From Paenibacillus sp. FSL R5-0766 (lineage in GTDB: Bacteria > Bacillota > Bacilli > Paenibacillales > Paenibacillaceae): 64,000 nt of DNA. A program made the position numbers and the translations under genes. Below the pieces are notes generated by a model. The model was given only the letters and a program-made list of their open reading frames with translations, did no database searches and was not told the DNA's origin. The DNA lies in the NCBI RefSeq assembly GCF_037971845.1, contig NZ_CP150227.1, positions 620,001 to 684,000 of the forward strand, given 5' to 3'. Every line of letters starts with the position of its first letter. Position 1 is the first letter of the stretch. Shown in pieces: positions 60,385 through 64,000 of this stretch.

Positions 60385-61104
60385 ATGCATATGAACGAAT
60401 GGAAGCAGGCGTGGTGGTTGACCCGTAGCCAGACGAGTAAGGATAAGCTCCAATGGCTATGGTCTGCAATATTCATGATATACACTGGCGGCATGAGCGG
60501 TGTGATGTTAGTAGGACAACAACAGACAGATTTCATTAATCCAGTAGTGGATTCCTTCTTTTTGATTATGTTGCCATTTCAAGGGTTTATGTTCTGCAGG
60601 CGCTCCTTCCGTTACATACACGAAGATTCTTATACGCAGATGCTGGCCTACTATCGCAGAATCCCCATCCCTGAACAAGTGGTGATGTGGTCCAGGCTAC
60701 AGCAGTCTCTGATGGCGTTTACGTACAATGGAATCTTTTTCTACGGATCGTTATACGTGGTTAACCTTCATGCCGAAGGATTCCGATGGGATCAGTATCT
60801 GGCCTTTAGCCTTACCTGTACAGGTTATGGCCTATTGGTAACAGGATTCTATATTTACGGAGAGTTTCTGAACAGTGGCAAGAAATACTTGCTTCTCAGT
60901 ACGCTTTTTATACCCATCGCCATTGGCATATCCATACTGATTCGAATGTCAGGCAGTTACGGCTTGCGGATTGTGATGGATGGAAGTAAATCATGGGGGC
61001 TGCTTTCCCCGATCATGTGGATTTCTCTGGTAGCTGGCGTAGCGGGATTATGGCTGTCTAGTCGTTTTACGCTGAAGAAGCTGGTTCATCGGGATTTGAA
61101 TTAA
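60385..61104 (+). CDS. Membrane protein of the Ytr-type ABC operon
   Basis: A 239-aa protein with six predicted helices. It has no ATPase motifs and resembles the permease-like membrane partners found in B. subtilis ytr-type operons. It begins MHMNEWKQAWWLTRSQTSKD; the second ATG (60391) is also possible, since GGTGAAAGGCAGG precedes both. It is the first gene of an operon with a GntR regulator and two ABC ATPases. The exact transported substrate is unknown. Confidence 0.7.
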   Translation: MHMNEWKQAWWLTRSQTSKDKLQWLWSAIFMIYTGGMSGVMLVGQQQTDFINPVVDSFFLIMLPFQGFMFCRRSFRYIHEDSYTQMLAYYRRIPIPEQVVMWSRLQQSLMAFTYNGIFFYGSLYVVNLHAEGFRWDQYLAFSLTCTGYGLLVTGFYIYGEFLNSGKKYLLLSTLFIPIAIGISILIRMSGSYGLRIVMDGSKSWGLLSPIMWISLVAGVAGLWLSSRFTLKKLVHRDLN

Positions 61105-61184
61105 AATGAGAATTGAGCTTATGTACGAATACAGGATGAAACCGGCACGGTCAGGTAACAGACTGGAGTGTACCGGAGGGCGAG

Positions 61185-61583
61185 GTGCAAGATGTGAAAA
61201 TACCCATTCAAATTAATGAAAATAGCGCTGAACCTTTATACCACCAAATTGAAAATCAGTTAAGATCGTTAATTATTACGGGTCAGTTGGGGGAGGGAAC
61301 ACATTTGCCGTCCATTCGTGAGTTCGCCGGAGCACTGAATTGCAGTGTTATTACGGTTAGACGGGTCTATCAGGATCTGGAGAATGAAGGCTTGCTTCGT
61401 ACGAAGCAGGGGACAGGTACATTTGTGGCCCAAGTAGAAGCCGGCGACAGAGAAAATTATAGATTAAAGGCCGCACAAGAAGCGATGCAGGCAGCGGTGC
61501 AGTCTGGGAAATCGGTAGGCTGTACGGAAGAAGAGATGGAGAGCCTGTTCCGGGAAGTCCTGAAGGCTATTTACGTGAAGTAG
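61185..61583 (+). CDS. GntR-family regulator, YtrA subfamily
   Basis: A 132-aa short GntR regulator. The winged helix spans residues about 12-75 (PLYHQIENQLRSLIITGQLG, LPSIREFAGALNCSVITVRR, VYQDLENEGLLRTKQGTGTF). The tail is only about 55 residues, as in YtrA-type proteins, which respond to cell-wall antibiotics in B. subtilis. The start is GTG with CCGGAGGGCG upstream. It probably represses its own operon through the palindrome at 60308. Confidence 0.9.
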   Translation: MQDVKIPIQINENSAEPLYHQIENQLRSLIITGQLGEGTHLPSIREFAGALNCSVITVRRVYQDLENEGLLRTKQGTGTFVAQVEAGDRENYRLKAAQEAMQAAVQSGKSVGCTEEEMESLFREVLKAIYVK

Positions 61584-61597
61584 GGAGTGATTCATAC

Positions 61598-62494
61598 GTG
61601 GAACCCATAGCAATCCAGTTGAATGGCGTATCCAAAATGCGAAAACGCAGAGTTATTGGCCCAATTGATCTGACCATCCCGGAAGGGTATATAGTGGCTA
61701 TTCTCGGTCACAACGGTTCAGGCAAAAGCACTCTTCTTAACATGTTGCAGCAAGTGGTGCTGCCAGATGCTGGGCAGATTATATGGTTTGGTCAGGAACA
61801 TGATGGGCCACTTCCCATTGAACTGAGACAACAGATTGGTTTTGTGGCAGATAACGCTGGTGTGGAAGAGAACCGGATAACAGCACAAGAAGCAGCCCAT
61901 TTCCGGGCGTACTGGTACCCACGTTGGGATATGAAGTTGTTTGACCAACTGATTCAGGATATGGAAGTACCTGTTGATGTGAAGCTGAACAAGATGTCCA
62001 AGGGAGAACGGCGCAAATTTGAGATTGCAGCTGCAATTGCAGCTCGCCCAAGACTATTACTTTTGGATGAGCCTTCATCAGGACTGGACCCCTTTGCCTG
62101 GAAAGTGATGGTTGAGCAGTTCCGTACCTTCATGGCGGGGGGAGACACCACGATTCTGATTGCCACACATATTGCGGACGAAGTCAAAAGGCTTGCGGAT
62201 TACATCGTATTGATGCACCGTGGTCAGTCACTGGGGATGGCTGAGAAAGATATGGTGCTCGATCAGTGGAAGGAAGTCTGGTATGAAGGAGACTTAAGGC
62301 CAGAGAGTATCCCCGGTGTTGTTGAATCTTCTTTGGAAGAGGGAGGTCTGGTTCGCGTAATTACAACCCGGGTCAGCGAAGCGCAGGAAAGGCTGGAGCT
62401 GTCGAATAACCGAGTATTGAAAATCCGTAACTTGGAATTGGATGAAGTGCTGGCATTCTGGATTGCCGGGTATGCACCCGTACAGTGGAAATAA
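61598..62494 (+). CDS. ABC transporter ATP-binding protein (Ytr type)
   Basis: A 298-aa ATPase starting at GTG 14 bp after the GntR gene. Walker A is GHNGSGKST near residue 41, the signature is LSKGERRK-like (NKMSKGERRKFEIAAA), Walker B is LLLLDEPSSGLD, and the switch His is in IATHIADE. The C-terminal 70 residues are an accessory region. It powers export with one of the membrane proteins in this operon. Confidence 0.92.
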   Translation: MEPIAIQLNGVSKMRKRRVIGPIDLTIPEGYIVAILGHNGSGKSTLLNMLQQVVLPDAGQIIWFGQEHDGPLPIELRQQIGFVADNAGVEENRITAQEAAHFRAYWYPRWDMKLFDQLIQDMEVPVDVKLNKMSKGERRKFEIAAAIAARPRLLLLDEPSSGLDPFAWKVMVEQFRTFMAGGDTTILIATHIADEVKRLADYIVLMHRGQSLGMAEKDMVLDQWKEVWYEGDLRPESIPGVVESSLEEGGLVRVITTRVSEAQERLELSNNRVLKIRNLELDEVLAFWIAGYAPVQWK

Positions 62495-62511
62495 CCGAAG
62501 GGAGACGATAA

Positions 62512-63417
62512 ATGATGAACCGATTGGAATTGAAGCAAGTCGTCAAGCAATATGCAGACAAAACAGCCGTTAATGGAGTCACGCTCAATGTAAAAGAGGG
62601 GGAGATTTACGGACTGCTCGGAGCCAATGGTGCAGGTAAAACAACAACAATGCGCATGGTGCTCGGACTGATTCACCCGGACGGAGGGAATATCCTGTAC
62701 AACGGCAAGCCCTATAATACGGAGCTGCAACAGATTATGGGTTATCTTCCGGAAGAGCGCGGATTGTACCCGAAGGTGAAAGTCAGCGAACAGATTAATT
62801 ACCTGGCACGACTTCGTGGCATGAATGGCAAGGACGCAGATCAGAGCCTCAAGTACTGGCTGAATCGGTTTGAGGTACCTGAGTATTACGATAAGAAGAT
62901 TGAGGAGTTATCCAAAGGTAATCAGCAGAAAATGGGCTTTATCGCTGCTGTGGTGCATAGACCGCAGATTCTCATTCTGGATGAAGCGTTCAGTGGACTG
63001 GATCCTGTGAACGTGGAATTACTCAAGTCCACCGTCAAAGAATTGCGTGACGAAGGTACAGCAATCCTGTTCTCAACACACCGTATGGAGCACGTTGAAG
63101 AGTTGTGTCGTCAGATTACTATTCTGCATCGTTCCAACACGGTCGTACAAGGAGAGATCAAGGAGATCAAGAGTCGGTATCCGCGTGAACAGGTATTCCT
63201 GGGTACGATTGGTAGTGTGGAAGGACTCGAACAGTTGTCTGGTGTAAAGAAAGTCGAGCGGAATGAGCGCGGTTACCTGATACATATTAGTCAGGTGGAA
63301 GCGGCTCAAGAGATTCTGAGAACAGCCATGACCCAGACGACAGTGGAACACTTTGAACTGAAGGAACCAACGCTTAACCAAATCTTTATTCGTGAGGTAG
63401 GTGAGTCGAATGAATAA
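62512..63417 (+). CDS. ABC transporter ATP-binding protein (NatA type)
   Basis: A 301-aa ATPase. Walker A is GANGAGKTT, the Q-loop is in YLPEERGLYPKVKV, the signature is LSKGNQQKMGF, Walker B is LILDEAFSGLDP, and the H-switch is in FSTHRMEHVE. The C-terminal domain of about 90 residues is typical of NatA/YhaQ-type exporters. The neighbour downstream starts inside its stop region and is its permease. Substrates in the family include sodium and antimicrobial compounds. Confidence 0.93.
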   Translation: MMNRLELKQVVKQYADKTAVNGVTLNVKEGEIYGLLGANGAGKTTTMRMVLGLIHPDGGNILYNGKPYNTELQQIMGYLPEERGLYPKVKVSEQINYLARLRGMNGKDADQSLKYWLNRFEVPEYYDKKIEELSKGNQQKMGFIAAVVHRPQILILDEAFSGLDPVNVELLKSTVKELRDEGTAILFSTHRMEHVEELCRQITILHRSNTVVQGEIKEIKSRYPREQVFLGTIGSVEGLEQLSGVKKVERNERGYLIHISQVEAAQEILRTAMTQTTVEHFELKEPTLNQIFIREVGESNE

Positions 63418-64000
63418 AATGGGAACGATTACGGGTTTTACATTTAAAAACAAAGTTAAAACGAAATCATTCATGGTGACGACCATTGTACTTGCACTTT
63501 TAATTTCAATCGGACTCAATGTCCCGTATTTCATTACCTTATTTAATGGGGGTTCCATTGGTGGAGCTTCAAGCAGTAATCCTGTAAATATTGGTCTTTT
63601 GAGTACAGGGCAGCCTGAAGTTTCCGAGAAACTGGAGAGCTTCTCTGCGGCTCAAGGAGATCAGGCCTATCGATTCATTGCCAGTGGTGACAAAGATGAA
63701 GTTGCTCTTGCGGCGGATGTGGAAGCAGGGCTTACCGATGGTTATCTGAAGTTTGAAGCTGTTTCCGGGCAAGAGTTCCCGCAGCCCATTCTATATTCAG
63801 CAGAAGACGTCTCACCTCAGATCATTGCATCCATCGAAGCTGCATTACAGAGTGTGAAGCTGGATGTGGTTGTGAAGGATGTACTCACAGCGGAGCAGAA
63901 GGAACTGATTACAACACCTGTGAAGCTCACCGAGCAAAGTTTGAGTACAGATGAGAGCGGAGCAGGTACTGAGTCTGAAGGTGCAATGAGCCCGATTAAC
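63410..64000 (+). CDS. ABC transporter permease (NatB/YhaP type), 3' end outside window
   Basis: The ATG at 63410 overlaps the end of the NatA-type gene by 8 bp; a second ATG at 63419 is possible. About 197 residues are visible. A cytoplasmic start (TGFTFKNKVKTKSF) leads into a first helix (MVTTIVLALLISIGLNVPYF) and then a large extracytoplasmic domain, typical of ABC-2 permeases of the NatB/YhaP kind. It is truncated by the window edge. Confidence 0.88.
   Translation, partial: MNKMGTITGFTFKNKVKTKSFMVTTIVLALLISIGLNVPYFITLFNGGSIGGASSSNPVNIGLLSTGQPEVSEKLESFSAAQGDQAYRFIASGDKDEVALAADVEAGLTDGYLKFEAVSGQEFPQPILYSAEDVSPQIIASIEAALQSVKLDVVVKDVLTAEQKELITTPVKLTEQSLSTDESGAGTESEGAMSPIN

Overview
The window looks like chromosomal DNA of a spore-forming, aerobic Firmicute, most likely a Paenibacillus-type bacterium. 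I infer this from the strong purine-rich ribosome binding sites, frequent GTG and TTG starts, YjcZ-type sporulation mini-proteins, a YesM/YesN-type two-component pair beside a sugar ABC transporter, a lipoprotein caa3 oxidase operon, and protein sequences that read like Bacillales families. There are no rRNA, tRNA, phage, transposase or CRISPR features. Most of the window is ordinary core and niche genome. The unusual material is mainly in the intergenic regions.

Layout. 1-4.3 kb: class I ribonucleotide reductase (nrdA then nrdB on the minus strand, nrdB cut by the window edge). Its promoter carries paired NrdR boxes and is followed by a leader of about 500 nt that contains an intrinsic terminator. 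4.5-7.1 kb: a secreted-type protein of unknown function, three YjcZ-type mini-proteins and a palindromic repeat. 7.6-9.2 kb: an ECF-type sigma factor with its zinc anti-sigma factor. 9.4-18.2 kb: an HD-GYP protein, a PAP2 membrane phosphatase, a histidine kinase, an MFS transporter, an NAD(P)H-binding protein, RidA, a TspO-like protein, an ACR3 transporter and a small membrane protein. 18.3-25.7 kb: an AraC-type response regulator and YesM-type kinase, divergent from an ABC sugar importer (two permeases, then a binding lipoprotein) that is split by repeats. 25.7-30.2 kb: a TetR regulator, an SDR/hydrolase fusion and an aminopeptidase, flanked by two clusters of DnaA-box-like motifs.

30.4-48 kb: CheW, an SNF2 helicase with a SWIM protein, a VanY-type peptidase, a second RidA, a copper-amine-oxidase-N protein, GNAT, Gfo/Idh, a UvrD-type helicase, a zinc-ribbon protein, TrmB, Nudix and MscL. 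48.2-50.7 kb: a guanine-type purine riboswitch with xpt-pbuX. 50.9-53.2 kb: small proteins and methionine aminopeptidase. 53.5-59.2 kb: the caa3 oxidase operon ctaCDEF with ctaG and a DUF420 (CtaM-like) gene, behind a strong promoter and a cre-like site. 59.3-60.2 kb: a beta/gamma-crystallin-like protein and a small membrane protein. 60.3-64 kb: an operator palindrome and a GntR/ABC transporter operon of the Ytr/Nat type, cut by the window end.

The most interesting signals are non-coding. (1) The nrdAB leader has NrdR control at the promoter and apparently an attenuator. (2) A nested inverted-repeat element with the same four-unit layout and nearly the same spacing occurs at 6.8 kb and 37.2 kb. 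(3) A MITE-like element has two full copies and one internally deleted copy. (4) A folded 175-nt direct repeat shares an 18-nt core with that MITE-like element. (5) A perfect TetR operator pair suggests autoregulation, and the tetR gene may be leaderless.
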